A stretch of DNA of 64,000 nucleotides from NCBI RefSeq assembly GCF_007846085.1, contig NZ_VOEJ01000001.1:496001-560000 (forward strand), written 5' to 3'. The stretch comes from Mucilaginibacter pallidiroseus (GTDB lineage Bacteria > Bacteroidota > Bacteroidia > Sphingobacteriales > Sphingobacteriaceae). A program made the position numbers and the translations under genes. Positions 49,561 through 58,970 of the stretch are shown piece after piece. The notes under the pieces are model-generated. The model saw only the letters and a list, made by a program, of their open reading frames with translations, had not been told where the DNA came from and made no database searches. Within the stretch, counting starts at the first letter, position 1; each line of letters opens with the position of its first letter.

Positions 49561-50292
49561 ATGAAAATACTGGTATGTATTAGCAATGTCCCGGATACCA
49601 CCACAAAAATAACCTTTACTGATAATAACACGCAATTTAATACCAACGGTGTACAGTTTATATTGAATCCGTATGATGAAATTGCCCTTGCCCGCGCTAT
49701 CGAACTTACAGATGGCGGCAAAGGCACGGTAACTGTAACTAACGTTGGCGATGCATCTACAGAAGCTACCATTCGCAAGGCATTGGCCATTGGTGCAACT
49801 GATGCTATTCGTATCAATGCCAAACCGCATGATGCCTGGTTTGTGGCATATCAGATAGCCGAATATGTAAAAGCCAATCCTTACGATTTGATACTAACCG
49901 GCCGCGAATCGATAGACTATAACGGATCAAAAGTTGCCGGCATGTTGGGCGAATTGCTGGACCTGCCATCAGTTTCGATCATTAAAAAACTTGACATAAG
50001 CGATGCGGAAGGAACCGTAGAGCGCGAAATTGAGGGTGGCAAAGAGGTGCTTACTATCCCTTTCCCATTTGTTGCAGGTTGTGCTGAAGGCGTTGCCGAG
50101 CCGAAGATACCGAACATGCGCGGTATAATGGGTGCGCGTACCAAACCATTGGCTGTGGTTGAGGCTGTTGGAGTGCAAACGTCATCAAATGTTATCAGCT
50201 ATGAAACCCCTGCTCCCCGCGGCCAGGTAACATTGGTTACCGATGCCGATAAACTGGTTGAATTATTGCACACCGAAGCAAAGGTTATTTAA
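49561..50292 (+). CDS. etfB: Electron transfer flavoprotein, beta subunit
   Basis: A 243-residue subunit of the heterodimeric ETF that takes electrons from acyl-CoA and other dehydrogenases to the quinone pool; the beta subunit binds AMP. The opening KILVCISNVPDTTTKI, the ILNPYDEIALARAIEL segment and the LTGRESIDYNGSKVAGMLGE signature are typical. It is 33 bp upstream of etfA and both precede a bifunctional-nuclease gene in one operon. The acyl-CoA dehydrogenase partners are not in the window. Confidence 0.96.
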   Translation: MKILVCISNVPDTTTKITFTDNNTQFNTNGVQFILNPYDEIALARAIELTDGGKGTVTVTNVGDASTEATIRKALAIGATDAIRINAKPHDAWFVAYQIAEYVKANPYDLILTGRESIDYNGSKVAGMLGELLDLPSVSIIKKLDISDAEGTVEREIEGGKEVLTIPFPFVAGCAEGVAEPKIPNMRGIMGARTKPLAVVEAVGVQTSSNVISYETPAPRGQVTLVTDADKLVELLHTEAKVI

Positions 50293-50325
50293 CCGATTAT
50301 TTTACTACCAAAAGAAACTCAGATC

Positions 50326-51303
50326 ATGTCAGTTTTAATATATGCCGAAAACGCTAATGGCAAATTCAAAAAATCAACTTTTGAAGCTGTATCATATGCA
50401 AAGGCAATTGCTCAGCAAAACAATACAACACTTACAGCTATATCAATTGGCAACGTTGCTGAAGACCAATTAGCAGTTTTAGGAAATTACGGAGCCGAGA
50501 AGGTTTTAAATGTAAGCAGCGGTAAGCTTACAAATTTTGTTAACCAGGCCTATGCTGCCGTTATTGCCGAAGCTGCTAAAGCCGAAGGGGCAGATATTGT
50601 TGTATTGTCAAACTCGTTTTCGGGCAGAGGACTTGCGCCTCGTATCGGCATTAAATTGCAGGCGGCAGTTGCAGATGGTGCTACCGCGTTGCCGGAACAG
50701 GCGGACGGAAAATTTACCGTTAAAAAAACAGCCTTTTCGGGAAAAGCGTTTGCAGTTGTTGAATTAACATCTGCCAATAAGGTAATATCGCTTACACCCA
50801 ATGCTTACAAGTTGGTTGAAACAGGTGGCACTGCACAGATAGAAAACTTTGAGCCCGAAGTTAAGTCAACAGATTTTAAGGCTATCATCAAAGATATCGT
50901 ACGATCTACCGATAAAGTTTCGTTACCGGATGCAGAGATTGTTGTATCAGGCGGACGCGGCATGAAAGGTCCTGAAAATTGGGCACTTATAGAGGAGTTG
51001 GCTGATGTATTAGGTGCCGCAACTGCCTGCTCTAAGCCAGTATCAGACGCCGGATGGCGTCCGCACAGCGAACATGTTGGCCAAACTGGTATAGCTGTGA
51101 GCCCAAATTTGTATATTGCAGTCGGTATTTCGGGTGCAATACAGCACCTGGCTGGTATTAGTTCATCAAAAGTTATTGTTGTAATAAACAAAGATGCCGA
51201 AGCGCCGTTTTTTAAAGTAGCAGATTATGGTATTGTTGGCGATGTATTTGAAGTGCTGCCGCAATTAATAGCTGCGGTAAAAGAACTTAAGGCATCAGCC
51301 TAA
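50326..51303 (+). CDS. etfA: Electron transfer flavoprotein, alpha subunit
   Basis: A 325-residue FAD-carrying ETF subunit. The N-terminal domain (about 1-190) resembles EtfB. The C-terminal FAD-binding domain has VVSGGRGMKGPENWALIEEL, ACSKPVSDAGWRPHSEHVGQ and the signature LYIAVGISGAIQHLAGISSS, followed by INKDAEAPFFKVADYGIVGD. All FAD contacts expected for the family are visible. It is followed 17 bp later by the BFN gene. Confidence 0.96.
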   Translation: MSVLIYAENANGKFKKSTFEAVSYAKAIAQQNNTTLTAISIGNVAEDQLAVLGNYGAEKVLNVSSGKLTNFVNQAYAAVIAEAAKAEGADIVVLSNSFSGRGLAPRIGIKLQAAVADGATALPEQADGKFTVKKTAFSGKAFAVVELTSANKVISLTPNAYKLVETGGTAQIENFEPEVKSTDFKAIIKDIVRSTDKVSLPDAEIVVSGGRGMKGPENWALIEELADVLGAATACSKPVSDAGWRPHSEHVGQTGIAVSPNLYIAVGISGAIQHLAGISSSKVIVVINKDAEAPFFKVADYGIVGDVFEVLPQLIAAVKELKASA

Positions 51304-51320
51304 ATAGAGAAACAGTTGTG

Positions 51321-51935
51321 ATGGGTAACGATATAAAAAAGATCAAACTGGATATTGTGGGCCTATCCTACAGTCAAACCCAGTCGGGCGCGTATGCATT
51401 GGTATTGGGCGAGGTAAGCGGGCGCCGCCGGCTCCCAATAATTATAGGGAGTTTTGAGGCGCAGGCGATAGCCATCGAAATTGAGAAGATGACACCGAGC
51501 CGCCCCCTAACGCATGATCTTTTTAAGAGCCTTGGGCAGGCATTCAATATATCGGTACAAGAGGTTGTTATATATAACCTGGTAGACGGCATTTTTTATG
51601 CGAAGCTGATTTGCTTCGACGGTAAAAAGACTGTAGAGATTGATGCACGTACATCTGATGCGATTGCAGTGTCGGTACGTTTCGACTGCCCTATTTACAC
51701 TTATGAATTTATCCTCTCAACAGCCGGTATTGTTATTGAAGGTAATGACTTTGTTTATCTTGAAAATATAAATGAAGCAGCCGATGAGAAGTCAAGCACA
51801 GCAGCTGCTGCCGGTACCTATACATCATTAAGTGAAGATGAATTGAAAAGCAAGTTGCAGGAAGCCCTAATCGAAGAAGCATATGAGAAGGCTGCCAAAA
51901 TACGTGACGAGCTTAATAAACGTAAATCTTCTTAA
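51321..51935 (+). CDS. Bifunctional nuclease (BFN/DUF151) protein with C-terminal UVR motif
   Basis: A 204-residue protein. The BFN/DUF151 domain (about 1-135) shows LDIVGLSYSQTQSGAYALVL, GRRRLPIIIGSFEAQAIAIE and the RTSDAIAVSVRFDCPIY signature; plant relatives degrade RNA and DNA. The C-terminus (about 170-200) carries a UvrB/UvrC-type motif, LIEEAYEKAAKIRDELNKRK, which often binds partner proteins. This fusion is common in Bacteroidota. I take the ATG at 51321; a GTG one codon before is possible. Its link to the Etf genes is positional only. Confidence 0.92.
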   Translation: MGNDIKKIKLDIVGLSYSQTQSGAYALVLGEVSGRRRLPIIIGSFEAQAIAIEIEKMTPSRPLTHDLFKSLGQAFNISVQEVVIYNLVDGIFYAKLICFDGKKTVEIDARTSDAIAVSVRFDCPIYTYEFILSTAGIVIEGNDFVYLENINEAADEKSSTAAAAGTYTSLSEDELKSKLQEALIEEAYEKAAKIRDELNKRKSS

Positions 51936-52089
51936 TGAATATGGCTTTATAAGCTGTAAACAAAGCTTTCGGCAAAATAATATTTTCATTTAACGGTAAA
52001 TCTGCCCTGTTTTGTTTTACCATGTGGCATTATTTCACTACTTTCCGCCTTTAATTTAACGTTGATTTTTACTGACAAAAGCTGGGTGT

Positions 52090-53349
52090 ATGAATATTAA
52101 GTTTCGCTTAATACTAATGAACTTTATGCAGTTTTTTATATGGGGAGCCTGGCTGCTTACCATTGGTGCATATTGGTTTCAAAATAAACAATGGTCGACC
52201 TCGCAATTTGCGGCGATATTCTCAACCATGGGCATTGCCTCTATATTTACCCCCACGCTTACCGGTATCCTGTCGGACAGGTTTATAAATGCGGAAAAGC
52301 TTTACGGGATTATGCACTTATTGGGCGCGCTAACGCTATGTTCATTACCCATGGTTACTAACCCAACCACGTTTTTTTGGGTACTGCTGCTTAACATGGC
52401 ATTTTATATGCCTACCCTATCACTCTCAATAACCGTTGCATATTCTGCGCTTAAAAGCCAGGCGTTGGATGCTGTCAAAGAGTATCCCCCAATACGCACC
52501 TGGGGTACTGTAGGTTTCATTGTTGCCTTGTGGACAGTGAGCTTAACGCATAACGAAACATCTGCCAACCAGTTTTATATCTCTGCAGCTGTGTCTGCCG
52601 CTTTAGGCATTTATTCGTTTACATTGCCTAAAGCGCCGCCGATGCTTAACAAGCAAACTGCAAAGTCGTTCACCACAGCTTTGGGCTTGAACGCATTTGC
52701 ATTATTTAAGTCGTCCAGGTTTGCTATATTTTTCGCCTTCTCATTGCTGCTTGGCGCTGCATTACAACTAACCAATGCTTATGGCGATACTTACATTCAT
52801 GATTTTAACAGCAATCCGGCTTATAAAGACACCATAGCGGTAAAGTATCCGGCTATCATCATGTCCATCAGCCAGATATCAGAAACCCTATTTATCCTGG
52901 CTATTCCATTCTTCCTGCGCAAGTTTGGCATTAAATACGTAATGCTTTTCAGCATGATTGCATGGGTATTGCGATTTGGACTGTTTGCCTTTGGCGACCC
53001 GGCCGACGGTTTATGGATGATCGTGCTCTCGTGTATTGTTTACGGTATGGCTTTCGATTTCTTCAATATTTCAGGTTCGTTATTCGTCGAAACCCAGGCA
53101 TCTCCCGAAATTCGTGGCAGCGCGCAGGGTTTGTTTATGATGATGGTTAATGGCTTTGGTGCATTTATGGGAAGCAACATAAGCGGCTGGTTGATTGACA
53201 AATATTTTATGTTGCCGGATGGCTCTAAAGACTGGCATGGGATATGGCTAAGCTTTGCTGGCTATGCGCTGGTAATAGCCGTTATATTCCCGTTTGTATT
53301 TAAATACAAGCACAACGCGGCATTAAAGTATGCTATTGAACACGCTTAG
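52090..53349 (+). CDS. Nucleoside:H+ symporter, MFS superfamily (NupG/XapB family)
   Basis: A 419-residue inner-membrane protein with about twelve hydrophobic helices. The opening RLILMNFMQFFIWGAWLLTI, the first-loop FTPTLTGILSDRFINAEKLY and the later SPEIRGSAQGLFMMMVNGFG segment are typical of the nucleoside:proton symporter family. It would import nucleosides with protons. It stands alone between the BFN gene (155 bp) and a bidirectional terminator. The exact nucleoside range cannot be inferred. Confidence 0.92.
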   Translation: MNIKFRLILMNFMQFFIWGAWLLTIGAYWFQNKQWSTSQFAAIFSTMGIASIFTPTLTGILSDRFINAEKLYGIMHLLGALTLCSLPMVTNPTTFFWVLLLNMAFYMPTLSLSITVAYSALKSQALDAVKEYPPIRTWGTVGFIVALWTVSLTHNETSANQFYISAAVSAALGIYSFTLPKAPPMLNKQTAKSFTTALGLNAFALFKSSRFAIFFAFSLLLGAALQLTNAYGDTYIHDFNSNPAYKDTIAVKYPAIIMSISQISETLFILAIPFFLRKFGIKYVMLFSMIAWVLRFGLFAFGDPADGLWMIVLSCIVYGMAFDFFNISGSLFVETQASPEIRGSAQGLFMMMVNGFGAFMGSNISGWLIDKYFMLPDGSKDWHGIWLSFAGYALVIAVIFPFVFKYKHNAALKYAIEHA

Positions 53350-53363
53350 TTAAAGAAACATTG

Positions 53364-53405
53364 TAAACAAAGAAAGCCGACTATTTAGCCGGCTTTCTTT
53401 GTTTA
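53364..53405. terminator. Strong bidirectional terminator
   Basis: A perfect 16-bp stem (53364-53379 with 53390-53405) built on AAAGAAAGCCG/CGGCTTTCTTT, 10-nt loop, between convergent genes. Confidence 0.88.
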
Positions 53406-53421
53406 ACAGATATTGTTCAGC

Positions 53422-54027
53422 TTACAAAAAGGCGTAACCCAATGTTAAGTTGAATAAGCTAACACGGGTTTTGTAATTTGTTGAACCATCAAGTATGTAA
53501 GTTTGCTTAGTTAAGCCAGCTTCATAACGCAAATCAATAGATATTCTGCGGATGTCAACGCCTGCACCTGCTGTTAGTGCAAAGTTTGAGCTTTTATAAT
53601 CAAAACGGGTAGCGCTGCCTAAAGCATTACCTAAGCTGTTATCTTTATCGATAGCGAATGACAAAAGCGGACCAGCATAAAATCTACCACCTAAGCCGAA
53701 TGCACCAATTTTGGTACCCAACAAAATTGGAATATCGATGCTTTTGAAAGAAGCATTGGCAGATTCAGTGGTACTTTTTTGAATATTCACGTTTTTACTG
53801 GTGTAATAAAGCTCGGGCTGTACGTTGAAGCCTAACGCGCCAAAACGAGCCCAAAGGCCGCCAAGATAACCTGCCCTGTTCGAGCTGCTAAAAGTACCCT
53901 GATTGTTTGAAAGGCTGCTTAAGTTAACGCCACCTTTTACACCCACTTGTACACTCGGGATGATTTGGGCCTGCGATGCAGTAGCTGCCGCTACCAGTAT
54001 TGCCAATGAGAGGAAAATTTTTTTCAT
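53422..54027 (-). CDS. Outer-membrane beta-barrel protein (PorT/OmpA-barrel type)
   Basis: A 201-residue protein with signal peptide MKKIFLSLAILVAAATASQAQ and a predicted eight-stranded barrel: alternating strands such as QVGVKGGVNLSSL, FNVQPELYYTSKNVNI, FYAGPLLSFAID and the final VSLFNLTLGYAFL ending in an aromatic/hydrophobic C-terminus (FL). It matches the general Bacteroidota porin-family/PorT-like barrel proteins, most without known function. It is transcribed alone, 156 bp after tolC on the same strand. Confidence 0.88.
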   Translation of the reverse strand: MKKIFLSLAILVAAATASQAQIIPSVQVGVKGGVNLSSLSNNQGTFSSSNRAGYLGGLWARFGALGFNVQPELYYTSKNVNIQKSTTESANASFKSIDIPILLGTKIGAFGLGGRFYAGPLLSFAIDKDNSLGNALGSATRFDYKSSNFALTAGAGVDIRRISIDLRYEAGLTKQTYILDGSTNYKTRVSLFNLTLGYAFL

Positions 54028-54183
54028 AGGTTCTTGAATTTTAGTGATAACAGTAAATGTGTTTTTCTGTTTTATGGTTAATATTGTTTACAAAATAAAT
54101 ATCCGGATGGGTTGTTAACCATATCCGGATACTTAGCATATCTGCCGCAAAAGTATAATATTTTATATATCTGCTATATGTTG

Positions 54184-55530
54184 CTACAGTGATAATTTTC
54201 CCTGGTAGTAATCCAATATCTTGTTATAAATAAAACACTGATAGCGGGCATTGATCACGTTCAGGTTTGCCCTGTCAAGGTAGTTTTTCACAAGTACAAA
54301 GTCCACAGATGTTAGCACACCGGCATTAAACCTGATCTGCGCTATGCGGAATGATTCGGAATATGCTTTTACCTGCTCCTGCAGGGTCGTATAGCGTTCC
54401 AACGCGTTTTGCAGGTCGAGATAAGCCTGCTCAACATTTTGCTGCAGTTGTATCTTTGTATTATCTTCAACATAACGCGTAGTAAGCAAATCAATTTTGG
54501 CCTTGGCAATGCGGTTACGGTTTTGCCAGTAGTTTAGTATCGGTACCCGCAAGCTAATGCCTACCTGGTTGTTGTAGTTGTTTTTAAACTGATCCCAGTA
54601 GCCTATTGGCCTGTCATTAATGGTTGCTGCGCTCGAATACTGGGTATTAATACCGCCAAACAGCGATATGGTGGGCGACAATGCACCTTTTGCCGCGGCT
54701 ACACCTTTTTCGGCACTTTGGCGGCGTAGGGTGGCAGCTTTCACAAAGGCCAGCTGTTGCAGTGCCGTTTTATAAAGCTCGTCAGACGTTGTGTTTTGGT
54801 TAGTGATTTCGATGCCGTCCCCCGCACCAATTTTGGCGAAGCTGATATTTGGACGGTATGGTATGTTCAGGATCTGTAACAGATTTAACTTAGACGTTTG
54901 CAAAGTAGCTTTAGCATTTACATAACTAACCTGGTTATCAGAATAAATACCACGAAGGTCGAACAAGTCCGACGGTGTCTTATTGGCCCCTTGTTTTTCG
55001 AGTACCTCCAGCCTGTTCAGTTGCTCTTTTGATACCTGCACCTGGTTGGCTACCTGTGTTAACAGTTCGGCATTGTTTAATACAAGCAAGTAAGCCGTAA
55101 TGGTGTTAATGGTTACCTGGTCTTTTGCCTGCTGCAAATCCATTTGGCCGGCCTGGTAAGCCAGGGTTGTTTGCTTTATCTTGTTGAGGTTTTGTAAGCC
55201 TGAGAATAAAGTAAGATCAGCGTTTACATTGTAACTGGCAAACTTTTGCTGTTGGTTAATGTACTGGTAGGTTGTAGGGTTAAGGCTTCGGCCGTTATTT
55301 ATGCTATGATCTACCTGGCCGGTTATAAACGGCAGCAGGTTTTCTCTGGCCTGATTCCTGTCAACCTTGGCTGTTTGCATCAGCAACTCACTTTTGCGCA
55401 CATCAAGGTTGTTTTTAATTGCAATCTCGATGCATTGCGGTAATGTAAGAAGCGTATCTGCTGTTTGGCCAAGTGCCATTGCAGGCGCTGTAGAAATAAG
55501 GCCAATTATTAATAGTTTAAAGTATCGCAT
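54184..55530 (-). CDS. TolC-family outer-membrane protein of the ABC exporter
   Basis: A 448-residue TolC-like channel with signal peptide (MRYFKLLIIGLISTAPAMALGQ). The two-fold repeat of long helices and short strands is visible (LPQCIEIAIKNNLDVRKSEL; GISLRVPILNYWQNRNRIAK). It lies 13 bp after the ABC ATPase gene and is therefore likely the outer-membrane part of a MacAB-TolC-like machine with the permeases upstream. It is not the same protein as the RND-linked TolC at 6136-7479. Confidence 0.93.
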   Translation of the reverse strand: MRYFKLLIIGLISTAPAMALGQTADTLLTLPQCIEIAIKNNLDVRKSELLMQTAKVDRNQARENLLPFITGQVDHSINNGRSLNPTTYQYINQQQKFASYNVNADLTLFSGLQNLNKIKQTTLAYQAGQMDLQQAKDQVTINTITAYLLVLNNAELLTQVANQVQVSKEQLNRLEVLEKQGANKTPSDLFDLRGIYSDNQVSYVNAKATLQTSKLNLLQILNIPYRPNISFAKIGAGDGIEITNQNTTSDELYKTALQQLAFVKAATLRRQSAEKGVAAAKGALSPTISLFGGINTQYSSAATINDRPIGYWDQFKNNYNNQVGISLRVPILNYWQNRNRIAKAKIDLLTTRYVEDNTKIQLQQNVEQAYLDLQNALERYTTLQEQVKAYSESFRIAQIRFNAGVLTSVDFVLVKNYLDRANLNVINARYQCFIYNKILDYYQGKLSL

Positions 55531-55543
55531 TTTGGGTTACAGT

Positions 55544-56221
55544 TCAGAATTTCTTTGAAGATTCAATCCTTCCATCCAACAGGTTAATGATGCGCGAACC
55601 ATACTCGGCGTTTTTCTCGGAGTGTGTTACCTGGATGATGGTAACGCCGTCCTCTTTATTAAGCTTGCGGAAAAGTTCCATGATCTCCTCCCCTTGTTTT
55701 GAGTTAAGGTTACCGGTAGGCTCATCGGCCAGTATTAATTTTGGTTTTGCAATAAGTGCACGTGCAATGCCTACCAGCTGCTGCTGCCCGCCCGACAACT
55801 GCGCAGGGAAAAGGTCCTTTTTACCAACCATCTGGAAACGGTCGAGCATATCGGCAACCATGGCCTTACGTTCAGATCCTTTTACATCCTGGTAAATAAG
55901 CGGCGTTTCGATGTTTTCGTAAACGGTAAGCTCATCAATTAAGTGGTACGCCTGGAATACAAAACCGATGTATTGTTTGTAAAGTGCCGAACGTTGTTTT
56001 TCCTTTAACTGATGCACCGGCTGGTTTACAAAGTAGTGGTACCCTTCAGATGGCTCGTCCAACATACCTATAACGTTAAGCAGGGTTGATTTGCCGGAAC
56101 CTGATGGGCCCATGATAGACACAAACTCGCCTTCGTCAACCTCAAGGTTAATATCGTTCAATACGAAAGTTTTGTTTCCGCCCGCTTGGTAGTACTTTGA
56201 AATATGCTGTAGTGATAACAT
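55544..56221 (-). CDS. ABC transporter ATP-binding protein (MacB/LolD type)
   Basis: A 225-residue nucleotide-binding subunit. Walker A GPSGSGKST is at 38-46, the Q loop near FVFQAYHLIDELTVYENI, the signature LSGGQ at 142-146 and Walker B LILADEPTG at 162-170, with the switch His in IIQVTHSEKNAEYG. It would power the MacB/FtsX-type permeases encoded upstream, moving substrate or force across the envelope rather than classical membrane transport. It is separated from the permease array by 289 bp with a terminator, so it has its own promoter, and leads into tolC. Confidence 0.95.
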   Translation of the reverse strand: MLSLQHISKYYQAGGNKTFVLNDINLEVDEGEFVSIMGPSGSGKSTLLNVIGMLDEPSEGYHYFVNQPVHQLKEKQRSALYKQYIGFVFQAYHLIDELTVYENIETPLIYQDVKGSERKAMVADMLDRFQMVGKKDLFPAQLSGGQQQLVGIARALIAKPKLILADEPTGNLNSKQGEEIMELFRKLNKEDGVTIIQVTHSEKNAEYGSRIINLLDGRIESSKKF

Positions 56222-56456
56222 TTTAATGATTTGTGATGAATAGTTTATTGTTTACTTGCTGCAATTTCTAAAATTGATTTGACCATCAAAGTATCAATTA
56301 CATACCAAAGTGTTAACTGTTTGTTTGTTAATACTTTATGAAAATATTTTTGCTTTACACTGTTCGCTTATGCACAAGATGTGTTCGTTTTCGATACAGT
56401 TTCAATGCGTATTGAAGGATAGTAGTTGTGGCGTTTTGAAATAGCCGGATATTAAA

Positions 56457-56487
56457 AAAGGTTAGGCCCTTTTATGGGCTAACCTTT
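56457..56487 (-). terminator. Terminator after the permease array
   Basis: AAAGGTTAG (56457-56465) pairs with CTAACCTTT (56479-56487), extended inward by GCCC/GGG with a one-base bulge; on the minus strand TTTTTT follows the stem. The rest of the gap 56222-56456 is AT-rich, with no gene and no exact TAnnTTTG box. Confidence 0.7.
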
Positions 56488-56510
56488 CGTTTCAAATTAA
56501 GGGGAATCAA

Positions 56511-58922
56511 TTATTCGCTTCGTAAGCTCTTAACAGGATTCGCTATCGCTGCTTTTACAGATTGTACGCTGATGGTTAACAGCGATATAAGTACAGCCAC
56601 AACACCGCCAAGTGCAAACATCCACCATTGGATGTTTATGCGATAAGCAAAATCCTGAAGCCATTTGCTCATGGCATACCAGGCTACCGGCGATGCTACA
56701 ACAATGGCGATTGCAATGAGCCATAGATAGTCTTTTGATATCAGGGCAACAATATCGGGCACACCTGCACCTAACACTTTACGTATGCCAATCTCTTTAA
56801 TGCGCTGCTCGGCTGTAAAAGTTACCAGCCCGAATAAGCCAAGGCAAGCCAGGAAGATGATAAGTACACTAAAGACTGTAAAGAGCTGCTGCAACTTATG
56901 TTCGGTTTTATATTGTTCATCAATTAAATCGCCTACCCATTTATATTCAAAAGCCTTAGCAGGATAAAGTTCCTTAAAAATTTTATTGACCTTGCTCAAC
57001 ACCTGTTTCCCCGCACCCGGTGTCACCCTGATGAGCATTGCACCAAAGTTGGGGTCGCTTATAGCCTGAATAATGGTAGGCTTAAGTTTGTTATGTAACG
57101 ACTCACTGTAAAAGTCGTTTATAACGCCAACCATTACACCAAACATTTTGTCACCCTTTTTATTCAACTTTAGATCAAGCAAATTTGCAGTATATTGTGT
57201 AGTTATTAAAGGCAATGCGCCTTTTTGAGCAACGGCAATATCGCTCATTCCATACATAAGCGAATCCGCATTCATTGCGTCGCTGACATTTGCTGAGCTT
57301 AAAAGCCTTCCCGACTTTGTTTTAAATTTTAAAACATCAGCCAGATCTGCATCGGCCATTATAAAAAAAACTTCTTTCTTTTCTTTTCCTATCGGCATTT
57401 CTATTGACATCGAACCGGTTCCGGATGACGGATACCAATTAGTTATGCTTGCATTTTGTACACCCGGAATAGCTTTGACGCGCTTTTTAAAAGCCTGCCC
57501 GTACTTTCCCCAATCGTTGTAATCTATATTGATAAGATTATTTTTGTCGAAACCTAAATCCTTGGTGTTCATAAAATTGAGCTGCTTTTGTACAACTATT
57601 GTTATGATAATTATAGATACCGATATGGCAAACTGACCAACAACCAAAGCCTTTTTAAGGATATTAAGCTGCATGCCGGATGATACTTTGTCCCTTAAGA
57701 TTACAACGGGTTTAGGTTTCGAAAGGTACCATGCCGGGTATAATCCTGTACCCAAACTTACAAGTAGCACCACAAGTATAACGCCTAACAGGAATGCTGA
57801 GCTGTATAGGTTTATAGCCAGCTTATGCCCCATAAATTCCTCAACATATTTTATAAGAAAGGGATAAAGTGTTAACGCAATGACAAATGATATGGCGAAA
57901 AATAATACCGACTCTGTTAAAAACCGGAGCATTAATTGACCTTTCCCCGCCCCTAAAACTTTGCGTATACCTGTTTCTTTTGCTCGATTAAATACTCTTG
58001 ATATGGTTAGGTTTACGAAGTTGATACATGCAATAAGCAGTAACAATACAGCTACGGCCGAAAAAATGTAAACGTTTTGTATGCTGCCGCGTACGGACTG
58101 CCAACCGCCGAAATCAGACTTAAGGTAAATATCTTTCATTGGCTGGAACTGGTATATGTAGTCTGCAGGCTTGGGTGCATTGTGCTTTTTGTACCACTTA
58201 TTGACTTTTGCTGTAAACGCTGGTACATCTGTGCCCGATTTTAGTAAAATGTACTGTGTTTCGAATGTATAGGCACCGTTAGTCGGAATTATATTATCTG
58301 ACGCACGATACTCTTGCACGGTGATCATATCTGCGCGCAAATGTGTGTTTTGCGGGATATTTTCTATCACCCCGGTGACCAGGTATTGCGTTGGCTTACC
58401 AAAGTCGAGCAAGGCCTCCACTATTTTGCCAACTACATTTTGGCCATTAAAATACCGCGCTTGTAATTTACGGCTGATGACAACATTGGTATAACCGCTG
58501 ACGTATTTCTTCGGATCGCCCTGTAACACTTTAAAATCAAGCAGGTCCCAAATGCCCGGTTCAGCACGCAGGTTTTTCACGGCTACCCCTTCGGGATCAA
58601 GTCCAAATTTTACACGCTCCGTTATTACCGACATGCGGCAGTAGCCGGTTACCTCTGGCATATCTCTCTTAAGCGATGGTGCCAGTCCCGAAAACGCAGC
58701 AGACATAGGCTTGCTACCTTTAATATGACTGTTTTGCTGAATAATGCGATATATGTTATCGCCTTTTTGCCAATTGGTATCGTAAGACAATTCGTCAATT
58801 ACAACTGTAGCAACTATCAGGCAAGCCAATAACCCGGTGGTCAGGCCTACAATATTTATCAGCGAATATGATTTATGTTTCCATAAGTTGCGCCACGCTA
58901 ATTTGATGTTGATTTTAAACAT
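56511..58922 (-). CDS. MacB/FtsX-type ABC permease (copy 1 of the array)
   Basis: An 803-residue permease with two FtsX units. TM1 near 20-40 (SLINIVGLTTGLLACLIVAT), a periplasmic MacB-PCD domain to about 280, then TM2-4 with the first FtsX core (LLIACINFVNLTISRVFNRAKETGIRKVLGA is the hallmark, quoted only in part here), a second periplasmic domain, and a C-terminal FtsX core with CLGLFGLVTFTAEQRIKEIG. It ends in the array-wide NPVKSLRSE tail. Such proteins work with a separate ATPase and TolC partner; the ATPase at 55544 is the obvious candidate. Confidence 0.93.
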   Translation of the reverse strand: MFKINIKLAWRNLWKHKSYSLINIVGLTTGLLACLIVATVVIDELSYDTNWQKGDNIYRIIQQNSHIKGSKPMSAAFSGLAPSLKRDMPEVTGYCRMSVITERVKFGLDPEGVAVKNLRAEPGIWDLLDFKVLQGDPKKYVSGYTNVVISRKLQARYFNGQNVVGKIVEALLDFGKPTQYLVTGVIENIPQNTHLRADMITVQEYRASDNIIPTNGAYTFETQYILLKSGTDVPAFTAKVNKWYKKHNAPKPADYIYQFQPMKDIYLKSDFGGWQSVRGSIQNVYIFSAVAVLLLLIACINFVNLTISRVFNRAKETGIRKVLGAGKGQLMLRFLTESVLFFAISFVIALTLYPFLIKYVEEFMGHKLAINLYSSAFLLGVILVVLLVSLGTGLYPAWYLSKPKPVVILRDKVSSGMQLNILKKALVVGQFAISVSIIIITIVVQKQLNFMNTKDLGFDKNNLINIDYNDWGKYGQAFKKRVKAIPGVQNASITNWYPSSGTGSMSIEMPIGKEKKEVFFIMADADLADVLKFKTKSGRLLSSANVSDAMNADSLMYGMSDIAVAQKGALPLITTQYTANLLDLKLNKKGDKMFGVMVGVINDFYSESLHNKLKPTIIQAISDPNFGAMLIRVTPGAGKQVLSKVNKIFKELYPAKAFEYKWVGDLIDEQYKTEHKLQQLFTVFSVLIIFLACLGLFGLVTFTAEQRIKEIGIRKVLGAGVPDIVALISKDYLWLIAIAIVVASPVAWYAMSKWLQDFAYRINIQWWMFALGGVVAVLISLLTISVQSVKAAIANPVKSLRSE

Positions 58923-58970
58923 GTAATGTTATGTTAAAAGCTGAATTTTATCGAAGATAAGCTGCAACAA